This document shows, in pieces, positions 5,371-14,408 of a stretch of DNA of 35,441 bases. Within the stretch, counting starts at the first letter, position 1; each line of letters begins with the position of its first letter. The DNA comes from Verrucomicrobiota bacterium. Lineage in GTDB: Bacteria; Verrucomicrobiota; Verrucomicrobiia; Chthoniobacterales; Terrimicrobiaceae. The stretch is taken from contig JAPLTF010000046.1 in NCBI GenBank assembly GCA_026398275.1, positions 1 to 35,441 of the forward strand, written 5' to 3'. The position numbers and the translations under genes are program-made. A model generated the notes under the pieces. The model worked only from the letters and a program-made list of their open reading frames with translations, ran no database searches and was not told the DNA's origin.

Positions 5371-8178
5371 TCAACGAGGCGGGACCAGGCGGCTGTAGGC
5401 GCGGCGCATCGCGGCCGAGAGGTCGGTCGTCTTCACCGGCTTGCTGATGTAATCATCCATCCCTGCGGCCAGGCATTTTTCCCTGTCCCCTTCGAGGGCG
5501 TTGGCCGTCATGGCAAGGATCCATGGGCGTTTTCCGGCCGGATACATCCGGCAAATCTCGCGGGCGGCCGTGAGGCCGTCCATGACCGGCATCTGGACAT
5601 CGAGGATGACGGCATCGAACGTCTGCCGGCGCACGGAGGCCAGAACCTCCGCGCCGTTTGCGACGATCTCCGGCCGGTAGCCGAGCCGTTCGAGCATGAG
5701 CTTGATGATCCGCTGGTTCGTCGGGTGATCCTCCGCCACAAGAATCCTGAGTGGGCATTCTCCGGCAATTTCCAGATCCTCCAGATCCGCGTGGGGCCTG
5801 AGGATTTGCTTCTGGCCCGCCACGGCGCCGCATATGGTTTCGTGAAGGGTCACCGCCTTCACGGGCTTGGTCAAAAAGCGGGAGATGCGCAGGTTCTTCA
5901 GGCGCGAGCGGTCGTGATCCGCCAGCGAGGTGAGGATGATGATATTGAGGTCCGGCCGCCGGGCGCGGAGCTCCCCGGCGAGCGTGTATCCGTCCATGTC
6001 CGGCATCTGGACATCCAGCAGGACGAGGTCGATTTTTTGGCCGGATTCCTCGATGGCAATCGCCTCGACTCCTCCGGTGGCTTCGCGGGGGACCATCCCC
6101 CAGCTTCTGGTCTGCTCGGAAAGGATCCACCGGTTTGTGGCGTTGTCATCGACAATGAGAACGTGAACTCCGGTGAGGTCGTGGGCCGGTTTCGGCGAGA
6201 CCTCCGGAGGGATCTCGGTCGCGGGCAGCAACGGGATGATAAATTGAAAGTCCGCCCCCTTGCCGACCGCGCTGGCCACCCAGATTTTTCCGCCCATGAT
6301 TTCCGTCAGCCGCCTGCTGATCGCCAGGCCGAGGCCGGTGCCGCCAAACCGCCGTGTCGTCGAGCTGTCCACCTGGCTGAAAACCTGGAAAAGCCGGTCC
6401 CGCACCTCCTCCGGAATCCCGATGCCGGTGTCCCGCACCGAGAAGTGGAGAAAGTCTTTTCCGCCGGCTTCCTTGTGGCGTCGGACGCGGATGACGACCT
6501 CGCCGGATTCCGTGAATTTCACCGCATTCGTCGCAAGGTTGAGAAGGATCTGCTGGAGGCGCGTCGGGTCGGAGAGAATCGCGGGGGGCACATCCGCCTC
6601 GATCCAATACAGCAGCTCGAGGCCTTTCCGGGCGGCGGCGGAGGCATTCAAATCCAGAACCGCTTCGACACATTCGCGCACCTGCACCGGCCGGGATTCC
6701 AATTCGAGCTGCCCGCTCTCGATTTTTGAGAAATCCAGAATGTCGTTGATGATGGCGAGGAGCGAGTCGCTGCTGGTCCTCACGGTATCCAGATGCTCAT
6801 GGACCCGGTGCGGCAGCCCGGAGTCGAGCAGGAGGTCGGTCATGCCGATGATCGCGTTGAGCGGTGTGCGGATCTCATGACTCATGTTGGCCAGGAAGTC
6901 GGCCTTTGCACGCGCCGCCACCGAGGCGGCCATGGCCAGTTGTTCGGCATTCTTTTTCGCCTCGTCGAGCGCAAGGTTTTTCGCGGCGAGCGCCTGGTGC
7001 GCGTTGCGCCGGTTGATCACCGACCCGACCAGGCGGGCGAGCAGGCGGACGAATTCGATCTCCGCCTCATCAAACGGCTTGACCCGCTCCATGGTCGAAA
7101 GGAATTCCAGCGTCCCATAGGCCCTGCCTTCGACGATCACCGTGCTGCCGATAAAGCTCTCGTATCCGAACCGCTGAAAGCACGGCTGCGAGGCGTGCGG
7201 AGATGCCGACATTTTCTGGATGGCGAGAACATCCTGCGCCTGGATGGTCAGTCCCCCGTAGGTCTCCGGGAGCGGAAGGGAGGAGTGTTCGCCGACTGTG
7301 CGCGGGGTGCGGATCTCCAGCACGAGATGGTCCCCCTCCACACGGCCGAGGGTGGCTTTTTCGAACAGAAGCTGCTCCCGGCCTTTCTCGATCGCGAGAC
7401 GAAGCGTTTCTGCGGGATCCGTTCCGGGCATTTCGGCAATGCTGCTGAGAGCATGGAGGAGTCGGATCCGCAACGCCGTGGATTCCTCGGCAATCTTTCG
7501 GCGCGTGCTCTCGATCTGGATCGAAACATATTTCGTGATGTTTCCGCTCGAATCCTGGAACGGGACGACGATGGCATCCACCCAGTAGAGCGAGCCGTTC
7601 CTGGCGCGGTTGCAGATCTCGCCGCGCCAGATCTCGTTGCTGCTGATGGTTTGCCAGAATGCTTTCCAGAAGCTCTTGGGGTGGACCCCCGAGTTCACGA
7701 TCCGGTGGGGTTCGCCGGTCAGTTCCTCGTTGGAGTATTGGCTGATCTCGCAGAACTTGTCGTTCACATAAGTCAAAACACCGTCCGGATCGGTTTCGGT
7801 GACGATCGCCAGCCGGTCGAGGGCGTCCTTGTGCGCGGAAAGGGTCAGCATCACTTCGCCGGCCAGCTTTTTTTCCCGGAGGAGCTGTGCCTCCAGCGAG
7901 GCGCTCCTCTGCTCGAAGCGGGAAAAGATCGGCAGCAACGCCAGCGCCGTGAAGAGGCTGAGGAGCACCGCATCGAGCGTCACCTCGTGCCACAGGCTGG
8001 CCGGTTCCGGCCAGATGAAGGGAATGACCACGCCCATGACGAGAAACTCGCCCGCAAAGACAATGGCGAGCGTGATAAAAAAGATCCTGCCCCAAGTCAC
8101 CGGTTCCCGGGGGCGGCGATCCGGCGTGGAAAGGCCGCCTTGGAAACCTCGGGCCGACCTTCCTGCTGGCGGTGACAT
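5371..8178 (-). CDS. Membrane hybrid sensor histidine kinase with PAS, GAF and two receiver domains
   Basis: 935 aa. Two transmembrane segments (about 31-56 and 66-84) are followed by a PAS/PAC domain (about 120-228; YVNDKFCEISQYSNEEL), a GAF domain (about 240-390), a coiled linker (395-425), HisKA with phospho-acceptor H434 (FLANMSHEIRTPLNAI), and HATPase_c with N551 (N box), DTGIGIP (583-589) and FGGTGLGLAI (611-620). Two receivers follow, with phospho-acceptors D722 and D860 (both LDVQMP). No Hpt domain is present, so phosphate must pass to a separate phosphotransfer protein or the receivers act inward. The signal is unknown; there is essentially no periplasmic loop, so sensing is probably cytoplasmic or in the membrane. 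The ATG is preceded by GAGAGGAA. It lies 38 bp after murA and 51 bp before gatC, an odd place for a sensor; no cognate regulator is adjacent. Confidence 0.92.
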   Translation of the reverse strand: MSPPAGRSARGFQGGLSTPDRRPREPVTWGRIFFITLAIVFAGEFLVMGVVIPFIWPEPASLWHEVTLDAVLLSLFTALALLPIFSRFEQRSASLEAQLLREKKLAGEVMLTLSAHKDALDRLAIVTETDPDGVLTYVNDKFCEISQYSNEELTGEPHRIVNSGVHPKSFWKAFWQTISSNEIWRGEICNRARNGSLYWVDAIVVPFQDSSGNITKYVSIQIESTRRKIAEESTALRIRLLHALSSIAEMPGTDPAETLRLAIEKGREQLLFEKATLGRVEGDHLVLEIRTPRTVGEHSSLPLPETYGGLTIQAQDVLAIQKMSASPHASQPCFQRFGYESFIGSTVIVEGRAYGTLEFLSTMERVKPFDEAEIEFVRLLARLVGSVINRRNAHQALAAKNLALDEAKKNAEQLAMAASVAARAKADFLANMSHEIRTPLNAIIGMTDLLLDSGLPHRVHEHLDTVRTSSDSLLAIINDILDFSKIESGQLELESRPVQVRECVEAVLDLNASAAARKGLELLYWIEADVPPAILSDPTRLQQILLNLATNAVKFTESGEVVIRVRRHKEAGGKDFLHFSVRDTGIGIPEEVRDRLFQVFSQVDSSTTRRFGGTGLGLAISRRLTEIMGGKIWVASAVGKGADFQFIIPLLPATEIPPEVSPKPAHDLTGVHVLIVDDNATNRWILSEQTRSWGMVPREATGGVEAIAIEESGQKIDLVLLDVQMPDMDGYTLAGELRARRPDLNIIILTSLADHDRSRLKNLRISRFLTKPVKAVTLHETICGAVAGQKQILRPHADLEDLEIAGECPLRILVAEDHPTNQRIIKLMLERLGYRPEIVANGAEVLASVRRQTFDAVILDVQMPVMDGLTAAREICRMYPAGKRPWILAMTANALEGDREKCLAAGMDDYISKPVKTTDLSAAMRRAYSRLVPPR

Positions 8179-8216
8179 GGTATGTATGTTCCTCTCGGGA
8201 GTGCCGGGGGGGCAAC

Positions 8217-9476
8217 CTAAACCTTGATCCGCTCGATCTCCGCTCCCAGAGAGTTGAGTTTCTCATCGATCGACTCATAGCCCCGGTCGATGTGGTAGAC
8301 GCGGTTGACTTCGGTGATCCCCTCGGCCTGCAACCCGGCCAAAACGAGAGCCGCCGAGGCGCGGAGGTCGCTCGCCATCACGGGGGCACCGCTCAATTTT
8401 TCCACGCCGTGGATGATCGCGGTCGATCCCTGGAGCTCGATGTTCGCTCCCATCCGCTTGAGCTCGGCCACGTGCATGAAGCGCTGCGGGAAGATGTTGT
8501 CGGTGACGACGCTGATCCCGTCGGTGGTGGCGAGCAGCGCGCACATCTGGGCCTGCATGTCGGTGGGGAATGACGGGTAGGGGAGGGTGTCGAGCTTGAG
8601 CGGGCGGCGGGCACCGTTCGGGCTGATGGTGATCCGGTTCTTTCCGGTCTCGATGTGAAATCCCGCCTGCGAAAGCGGTTCGGTGACCGCCGTCAGGTGC
8701 GCCGGCTCCACCCTCATCAGCGTGACCCCGTCGCCGCAGATGGCCCCGGCCACCAGAAATGTTCCGGCCTCGATGCGGTCGGGGATGACCTCATGCTCGG
8801 CCCCGTGAAGCTCCTTGACCCCCTCGATGATGATCCGGCGGGTTCCGGCTCCCTCGATTTTTGCGCCCATCGCGATGAGAAAATTGGCCAGGTCCACGAC
8901 CTCCGGCTCCTCGGCCGCCCCGTCGATCACCGTGGTGCCCTCCGCGAGCACGGCAGCCATCATCACGTTGTCGGTGCCGAGGACGGTGGAGCCGAATTTT
9001 CCACGCATCGTGATCGTGGTTCCGCGAAGCTCCGGGGCGAGAACTTTAACATTCCCGCTCTGGACGCGCACCGCCGCTCCCAGGGCTTCGAATCCTTTGA
9101 GATGAAGGTCGATCGGGCGGTCGCCGATGATGCAGCCGCCCGGCAGCGAGACCGTCGCCTCCTTCTCGCGCCCGAGCAGCGGGCCAAGGATGCAGACCGA
9201 GGCGCGCATCTTGCGCACGATGTCGTAGGGGGCCTCGGTGGTGACGTTTTCCGCCTTGATGGTCACGACGCCGCTCGCCCGCTCGACCTCGCATCCGAGC
9301 TCGCTCAGGATCGTGAGCATGTAGTGGATGTCGCTCAGGTCCGGAACCCGCGAGATCACGCAGGGCTCTTTTGTGAGCAGTGTCGCGGCAAGGATCGGGA
9401 GGGCGGAATTTTTTGAGCCGCTGATGCGAACCGTTCCGCTGAGGCGTCGGTTTCCGTGAACGAGTATTTTATCCAT
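8217..9476 (-). CDS. murA: UDP-N-acetylglucosamine 1-carboxyvinyltransferase
   Basis: First committed step of peptidoglycan synthesis: transfer of enolpyruvate from PEP to UDP-GlcNAc, in the cytoplasm. From the ATG at 9476 the protein has 419 aa, the normal length. K22 sits in SGSKNSALP, and the catalytic loop LPGGCIIGDRPIDLH places Cys at position 115, the same number as in E. coli MurA, so the enzyme should be of the fosfomycin-sensitive type. Other EPSP-synthase-fold segments such as FPTDMQAQMCALL are intact. The frame is open further upstream, but those residues lie within prmC. The start overlaps the prmC stop by 8 bp, implying coupled translation. Confidence 0.97.
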   Translation of the reverse strand: MDKILVHGNRRLSGTVRISGSKNSALPILAATLLTKEPCVISRVPDLSDIHYMLTILSELGCEVERASGVVTIKAENVTTEAPYDIVRKMRASVCILGPLLGREKEATVSLPGGCIIGDRPIDLHLKGFEALGAAVRVQSGNVKVLAPELRGTTITMRGKFGSTVLGTDNVMMAAVLAEGTTVIDGAAEEPEVVDLANFLIAMGAKIEGAGTRRIIIEGVKELHGAEHEVIPDRIEAGTFLVAGAICGDGVTLMRVEPAHLTAVTEPLSQAGFHIETGKNRITISPNGARRPLKLDTLPYPSFPTDMQAQMCALLATTDGISVVTDNIFPQRFMHVAELKRMGANIELQGSTAIIHGVEKLSGAPVMASDLRASAALVLAGLQAEGITEVNRVYHIDRGYESIDEKLNSLGAEIERIKV

Positions 9477-10302
9477 GTCTGGCGATGATGAACCTTTCGA
9501 TATTCTGATAATCGCGGCGGGGGGAGATGTCCCGATAATTGTTGGCCTGCAGCAACTCGCATACCCGCGCGGCCTGGTCGTGCCCGATCTCCAGCGCCAG
9601 AAGGCCGCCCGGTGACAGGGCCGCCGGGGCCACCGCCACAAGGTGCCGGATCAGGTCCAACCCATCGGCACCCCCGGCCAGCGCGAGCACCGGATCGTGC
9701 CCGACCTCGCGGGATAAATCCTTGAATTCCGCCTCAGGAATGTAGGGGAGGTTGGCCACGATCACATCCACTGGACCCGGGGTGTTGGCGAGCAGGTCGG
9801 ACTCGATCAACTGGACCCTGCCGGCCAGCTCGTGCCGGGTCGCATTCTCGCTGGCGAGGGCGAGAGCCTCTGGCGAAATATCGCACCCGGTGACGGCCGA
9901 CTGGGGTCTTTTCAGCGCAAGGCTCAGCGCGATCACGCCGCTTCCGGTGCCGACATCGAGGACCCGCTCAAAATCGCCGGAGGCAAGCACCAGCTCCACC
10001 AGTTGCTCGGTTTCGGGGCGGGGGATCAGTGCCCGCGCGTCTGTCGCGAAGGTGAATCCCAGAAACTCGACCGTCCCCAGCAGATGCTGAAGCGGACGCC
10101 CGTCGGCCCGCTGCCGGACGAGATCGCGCAGCGGAGCCCGCTCCGTTTCGCCCAGCGGACGTTCGAACTCGAGGTAGAGCTCGATCCGGTTCTTCTTGCC
10201 CAGGACGTGAGCCAGGAGGTGTTCCGCATTCAGGCGCGGGCTTTCAACGCCCTGCTTGCCAAGGTAGTCCGTGGCTGCGGTCAGAACTTCAAGGACTGTC
10301 AT
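9469..10302 (-). CDS. prmC: Peptide chain release factor N5-glutamine methyltransferase
   Basis: Methylates the GGQ glutamine of RF1/RF2 and so speeds translation termination. 277 aa, the family length. It has an N-terminal helical domain (about 1-90), then RPETEQLVE, SAM motif I VLDVGTGSGVIALSLAL, and the motif IV segment NLPYIPEAEF, which is NLPY in place of the more common NPPY. The substitution is conservative and the catalytic Asn, Pro and Tyr are kept. It is usually found with prfA, but here it heads the block with murA. The divergent glycosyltransferase starts about 170 bp away. Confidence 0.92.
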   Translation of the reverse strand: MTVLEVLTAATDYLGKQGVESPRLNAEHLLAHVLGKKNRIELYLEFERPLGETERAPLRDLVRQRADGRPLQHLLGTVEFLGFTFATDARALIPRPETEQLVELVLASGDFERVLDVGTGSGVIALSLALKRPQSAVTGCDISPEALALASENATRHELAGRVQLIESDLLANTPGPVDVIVANLPYIPEAEFKDLSREVGHDPVLALAGGADGLDLIRHLVAVAPAALSPGGLLALEIGHDQAARVCELLQANNYRDISPRRDYQNIERFIIARHG

Positions 10303-10470
10303 CGTTTTTCAAATTGCATGGCCGGCAGGGAATCTGTCACGGACAGCGATCCCGTGCGAGAGAGAAAGAGAGGTCCTGTTCCAGGAAATGATTTTTAAGC
10401 CTTGGATGACTCGCGTATCCCGAATCTCCTCGCTGAGGAGCGGGGAGGCGGTTATGAACACTGCGTCCCC

Positions 10471-11241
10471 ATGAGCACGAACGACAGTTGCGACGAGAGA
10501 AGCATTCCCAAGAACATCCTTCAGTTCTGGCACGACAAATCCCGCATCCCCTTGGAAATGCAGGAAGCCATGGACGAGACGAGGAGGCGGAATGGAGACT
10601 ACAAACCGGCGCTTGCTGATGATGCGGAGATCCGATCCCTGCTTTTGGGGGACGGCAGGCGGGAGTTGCTGATGCTCTACGATTTGGTTCGCCTGCCTTC
10701 CTCCCGGAGCGATATTGCCCGGTTGGTGTTGCTTCAGAAATACGGCGGTTTTTACCTTGATGCCTCGATGCAGTTCCATATCTCGCTCAATGGATTTCTT
10801 GCCGGCGATCCGGAGCTCGTTCTTGTGCGGCGGGACGATTTCCCCCAATATTATGACACTCCCGACAAGGCGCATGTGATGGGGGGAGTCATCGGCGCTC
10901 CGGTGCGCTCGCCATTCATCGAGCTGTGCATCGAACGACTCACGCAAAACCTCATAATCGGCACCTTGAATACCGATGCCTGGGCGGCAACCGGACCGGG
11001 CGTGATCAACCAGACGCTGAGGTGCTACCAAGCCATCCGACCAGTCAGCAAACTGAGTTTTACGGAATTGCTGCGCGGTTCGGTTTCCTACCGCAGGTCG
11101 CCAGGCATAACGAATATGTGGGTCCAGAATCAAAAGGATGGCATCATCGATCCGTCACATTATGCCTCCGGCCCGATTTCCCTGAAGCATCCCCTTGCAG
11201 GCTCCGGGAATCAGGCTATCGTCGCGGGATGTTTGAACTGA
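10471..11241 (+). CDS. Capsular polysaccharide synthesis-type glycosyltransferase (OCH1/DXD-like)
   Basis: About 256 aa. It begins IPKNILQFWHD (12-22) and has the signature block SDIARLVLLQKYGGFYLDAS (80-99), as in Gly_transf_sug and Caps_synth families, where the GG-x-YLD-x-(D/S) stretch binds metal and nucleotide sugar. Here the second acidic position is Ser, as in the Caps_synth branch. Later segments HVMGGVIGAPVRSPF and GPGVINQTL are typical of the same fold. There is no membrane segment, so it is cytoplasmic; donor and acceptor are unknown. The start is uncertain: an in-frame ATG at 10402 would add 23 residues. The ATG at 10471 overlaps by ATGA a 6-codon frame (10454-10474) that has GGGGAGG in front of it. 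Confidence 0.7.
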   Translation: MSTNDSCDERSIPKNILQFWHDKSRIPLEMQEAMDETRRRNGDYKPALADDAEIRSLLLGDGRRELLMLYDLVRLPSSRSDIARLVLLQKYGGFYLDASMQFHISLNGFLAGDPELVLVRRDDFPQYYDTPDKAHVMGGVIGAPVRSPFIELCIERLTQNLIIGTLNTDAWAATGPGVINQTLRCYQAIRPVSKLSFTELLRGSVSYRRSPGITNMWVQNQKDGIIDPSHYASGPISLKHPLAGSGNQAIVAGCLN

Positions 11242-11357
11242 CGCGCCACGAAAAGGTGCTCATCGCAGGATTTCTGTTTATTTTTTTGCTTGGCTTTGGA
11301 GTCAGGCAATGGCGGGATTCCGCCGCGTTTGACGCCCGTTCGGCGCAGGTTCCCTGA
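11229..11357 (+). CDS. 42-residue single-pass membrane peptide
   Basis: An ATG at 11229 opens 42 codons: a short charged head (MFELTRHEKV), one hydrophobic segment of about 16 residues (11-26, rich in Phe, Leu, Ile and Gly) and a positively charged, then neutral tail. It overlaps the glycosyltransferase stop by 13 bp and ends 12 bp before the next gene, so it fits exactly between two genes of the same strand. The pattern recalls the N-terminal anchor of ComEA-like helix-hairpin-helix proteins in this phylum, but the rest of such a protein is missing. It may be a true small membrane protein or a truncated remnant. Confidence 0.5.
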   Translation: MFELTRHEKVLIAGFLFIFLLGFGVRQWRDSAAFDARSAQVP

Positions 11358-11369
11358 TTTCACCCATTC

Positions 11370-11804
11370 ATGCAGACTACCGGATTCCAAGAGGCGGTCG
11401 AAGCGGTCTCCCGCGACGACAAGCGATACCACCCCGAAGCGTATGCTTTTTTGCGGGACTCACTCGAGGCCACGCTCAAGCGGCGCAAGAAGGCGACAAA
11501 AGAGGTGGGCGGGCATGTTGCGGCGACCGAGCTGCTCGACGGGTTCCGGATCCACGCGCTCGCCGAGTTCGGACCGATGGCGATGACCGTGCTGGATTAT
11601 TGGGGTGTGCGGTGCTCCGAGGATGTCGGGCACATGGTATTCAATCTCGTGCAGGCCGGGGTGTTTGGGAAGACCGACGAGGATTCGCTGGAGAGCTTCG
11701 TGACCGGCGGGTTTGATTTCCGCGCCGCCTTTGTGGCCCCGTTTCATTCCGGGAAAATTCCTTTGAACGCGCCGGGGGCGGATCAGGTCCCAAGTGAGGA
11801 ATGA
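11370..11804 (+). CDS. Minf_1886 family protein (Verrucomicrobia/Planctomycetes-restricted)
   Basis: A soluble 144-aa protein of unknown function. The N-terminal part (about 1-60) reads like the family core: FQEAVEAVSRDDKRYHPEAY, a following helix with LKRRKK, GGHVAATELLDGFR, then EFGPMAMTVLDYWGVR and the FNLVQAGVFGKTDEDS segment. This matches my memory of the Minf_1886 family (TIGR04138), known only from PVC bacteria. There are no cysteines or histidines arranged as a metal site and no membrane segment. Its stop overlaps the M16 protease start by 4 bp (ATGA), so the two are translationally coupled, which suggests a link to envelope protein handling. Confidence 0.85.
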   Translation: MQTTGFQEAVEAVSRDDKRYHPEAYAFLRDSLEATLKRRKKATKEVGGHVAATELLDGFRIHALAEFGPMAMTVLDYWGVRCSEDVGHMVFNLVQAGVFGKTDEDSLESFVTGGFDFRAAFVAPFHSGKIPLNAPGADQVPSEE

Positions 11805-14404
11805 AAGTATTACTGATGCTCGCAACCCTCGCTGCCACATCTGCCCATGGGCTCCCCGCCAAGGCCCCGTCGCTTCCCGAAACGAAAGCGCGTGTCTTCA
11901 CCTACGAGAACGGGCTCACCCTGATCGTTGAGGAGGACCGCAGCGCGCCGGTCGCCAGCGTCCAGGCGTGGTGCGGCACCGGCAGCATCCATGAGGGGAG
12001 TTTGATGGGGGCCGGGCTTTCGCACATCCTCGAGCACATGCTCTTCAAGGGCACGGAATCCCGTCCGCCCGGAGCCATCGCCAGCGAGGTCCAGAACCTC
12101 GGCGGCTACATCAATGCCTACACGTCGTTTGACCGGACGGTCTACTGGATCGATGTCCCTGCGGACGGGGCCTCGGAGGCCGTTGCGATCCTGGCGGATG
12201 CGATGATGAACGCCACTCTTCCGGAGCAGGAATACACGAAGGAGCAGGAGGTGATCCGCCGGGAGTTTGCCATGGGTTTTGATGATCCGAACCGCCAGAG
12301 CTCGCAGCTCATGCTCGATACGGTCTTCTCGGAGAGCCCGCTGCGCCACCCCGTGATCGGCTACCTCGATGTCTACAACAAGCTCACACGGCAGGACGTC
12401 CTGAATTACTACAAATCGCGGTATGTTCCGAACAACCTGACATTCGTTGTCACCGGCGATGTCGATGCCGACAAGATCCACGAGGAGCTCGGGAAACTCT
12501 TTGAATCCCAGCCGAGGCGCGCGCTGGAGCCGGTCTATACCGCCACCGAGCCGCTCCAGCTCGGACGCCGGGACGCCCACGAGGAATTTCCCACCGAACT
12601 CACCCGGCTCTCGCTTGCGTGGAGGGTTCCGGGCCTCACGAATCCCGACACGCCGGCGCTCGACCTTCTTGGCGAAATTCTCGGTTCCGGGCGCAGCTCG
12701 CTCCTCAATGCCGACATCCGCGAGCGGAAGGAACTCGCCCACAGCGTCTCGGCCGGAATGATGTCGATGCAGAACGAGGGGGTCTTCGTGATCCAGGCGG
12801 TAACCGATCCCGACAAGCGCGAGGCGGTCGAAAAGGAATCCCTGCAAATTCTGGATGGGATCAAAGCCAAGGGGGTGACCGAGGCGGAGCTCGACCGCGC
12901 ACGGCGCGGGCTTCTCGCCAGCCAGCTCCACGCCCTCACCACCTCGCGGGGGATGGCCTCCGACCTCGGCTCAAACTGGCTGCTCGCCCGCAACCTGAAC
13001 TTCAGCAAGCAATACCTCGACGCCCTCGGGAAGGTTGCCGTTGCCGATGTGAAGAGGGTCGCCAATGAATACCTCCGTCCCGACCGACTGAATTCGACCT
13101 CGATCAACCCGCCGGGATCGCTTGCAAAAAGCGATAAGACCGCCGCCGAGTCCCACTCCGGGCAGGTTCAGAAATTCACGCTCGCCAACGGGCTGCGCCT
13201 GCTCGTCCGCGAGGATCCGCGACTTCCGCTGGTCTCGATCAATGCGGTCTTCCGCGGCGGTCTTCTCGCGGAAGCGAAGGAAACCAACGGCATCACCAAG
13301 CTCTTTACGAAGGCGCTCCTGAAGGGCACGAAGTCCCGCACTGCCGAACAGATCGCCGAACAGATCGAGAACACCGGCGGCAGCATCTCCTCGGACAGCG
13401 GGAACAACAGCTTCGGAGTTTCGGTGGATGTCATGCAGCCGGACGTTTCGAAGGGGCTGGAAGTCCTCGCCGATGTGCTGATCAATCCGATCTTTCCCGG
13501 GCGGGAGGTCGCCCTCGAAAAGCAGAGCCTCCTTGCCGGCATCAAGGCGGAGGACGAGCAGCCGACCGCCGTCGGCAGGAACCTCGTCCGCGAGCAACTC
13601 TTCGGCTCCCACCCCTATGGGCTCCGGAACGCTGGCGCAGTGGAGTCGGTCACCTCACTGACCGCCGAACAGCTCCGCGCATTTCAGAAAGATTTTGTGA
13701 CCGCCAACAACGGGGTCATCAGCGTCTTCGGAGATGTCAAAGCGGGGGAAGTGAAGGCGCTCGTGGAAAAGTATTTTGCCGCGATGCCCGCCGGCCGGCT
13801 TGCGTTCGAGCATCCTCCTGTTCCCGCTCCAGTCAACCAATCGGCGCCGGTCAGCACTCATCTCGACAAGCAGCAGGGGATCGTGATGCTCGGGTTTCAG
13901 AGCACGGCGGTGAACGGACCTGACCGCGCGGCCCTCGAACTGATCAACGAGGCCTCCAATGACCTCGGCTCCCGGTTCTTCAACCGTATCCGCGAAAAAA
14001 TGGGCCTCGCCTACTTTGTGGGAGCCGCGCAGTTCTACGGCCTCGCCCCGGGCGCATTTATCTTCTACCTCGGTACGGATCCGAAAAAGGTCGGGCCCGT
14101 GACCAAGGAACTCCGCGACGAAGTCGCGCTTCTCGCCAAGGACGGGCTCACGGAGGAAGAGCTCCAGAAGGCAAAGAAAAAGCTGCTCGGAGCCGAGGCG
14201 ATCCGGAACCAGAGCAACGATGCGCTCGCCGCCACATCTGCCATGGATGAGCTGATGGGGACTGGATTCGACAGCTACACCCGCCGCAAGGAGGAGCTCG
14301 AAAAGATCTCTCTCGACGACATCCGGCAGGTTGCCTCAAAATATTTCCCCGCCTCCTCATCCGTCGAGGCCACCGTGGTCCCCCCCGAAAAACCTACAAA
14401 ATAA
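11801..14404 (+). CDS. Secreted M16 family zinc metalloprotease, two M16 domains
   Basis: 867 aa with a signal peptide (about 1-18, cleavage after a Ser-Ala-His-Gly region). The first M16 domain has the inverted zinc motif HILEH (H75, E78, H79) with a likely third ligand, E155, in VIRREF. The M16_C domain follows at about 205-385. The second half (about 455-860) repeats the fold, but the zinc motif region reads TKLFTKALLKGT and lacks HxxEH, so it is the usual inactive partner that forms the closing clamshell. The family degrades short or unfolded peptides, here probably in the periplasm. It is coupled to the Minf_1886 gene by a 4-bp overlap and followed after 4 bp by a DUF1844 gene. Confidence 0.93.
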   Translation: MKVLLMLATLAATSAHGLPAKAPSLPETKARVFTYENGLTLIVEEDRSAPVASVQAWCGTGSIHEGSLMGAGLSHILEHMLFKGTESRPPGAIASEVQNLGGYINAYTSFDRTVYWIDVPADGASEAVAILADAMMNATLPEQEYTKEQEVIRREFAMGFDDPNRQSSQLMLDTVFSESPLRHPVIGYLDVYNKLTRQDVLNYYKSRYVPNNLTFVVTGDVDADKIHEELGKLFESQPRRALEPVYTATEPLQLGRRDAHEEFPTELTRLSLAWRVPGLTNPDTPALDLLGEILGSGRSSLLNADIRERKELAHSVSAGMMSMQNEGVFVIQAVTDPDKREAVEKESLQILDGIKAKGVTEAELDRARRGLLASQLHALTTSRGMASDLGSNWLLARNLNFSKQYLDALGKVAVADVKRVANEYLRPDRLNSTSINPPGSLAKSDKTAAESHSGQVQKFTLANGLRLLVREDPRLPLVSINAVFRGGLLAEAKETNGITKLFTKALLKGTKSRTAEQIAEQIENTGGSISSDSGNNSFGVSVDVMQPDVSKGLEVLADVLINPIFPGREVALEKQSLLAGIKAEDEQPTAVGRNLVREQLFGSHPYGLRNAGAVESVTSLTAEQLRAFQKDFVTANNGVISVFGDVKAGEVKALVEKYFAAMPAGRLAFEHPPVPAPVNQSAPVSTHLDKQQGIVMLGFQSTAVNGPDRAALELINEASNDLGSRFFNRIREKMGLAYFVGAAQFYGLAPGAFIFYLGTDPKKVGPVTKELRDEVALLAKDGLTEEELQKAKKKLLGAEAIRNQSNDALAATSAMDELMGTGFDSYTRRKEELEKISLDDIRQVASKYFPASSSVEATVVPPEKPTK

Positions 14405-14408
14405 TCCT

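Noticed and set aside
5353-8175. Long plus-strand open frames (458 and 460 codons) antisense to the histidine kinase
   Set aside because: The kinase on the minus strand has every catalytic motif; the antisense frames are rich in Arg, Asp and Gly without family patterns.
11810-12931. Minus-strand open frame of 373 codons antisense to the M16 protease
   Set aside because: Composition is that of a GC-driven shadow; the protease has a signal peptide and HxxEH on the other strand.
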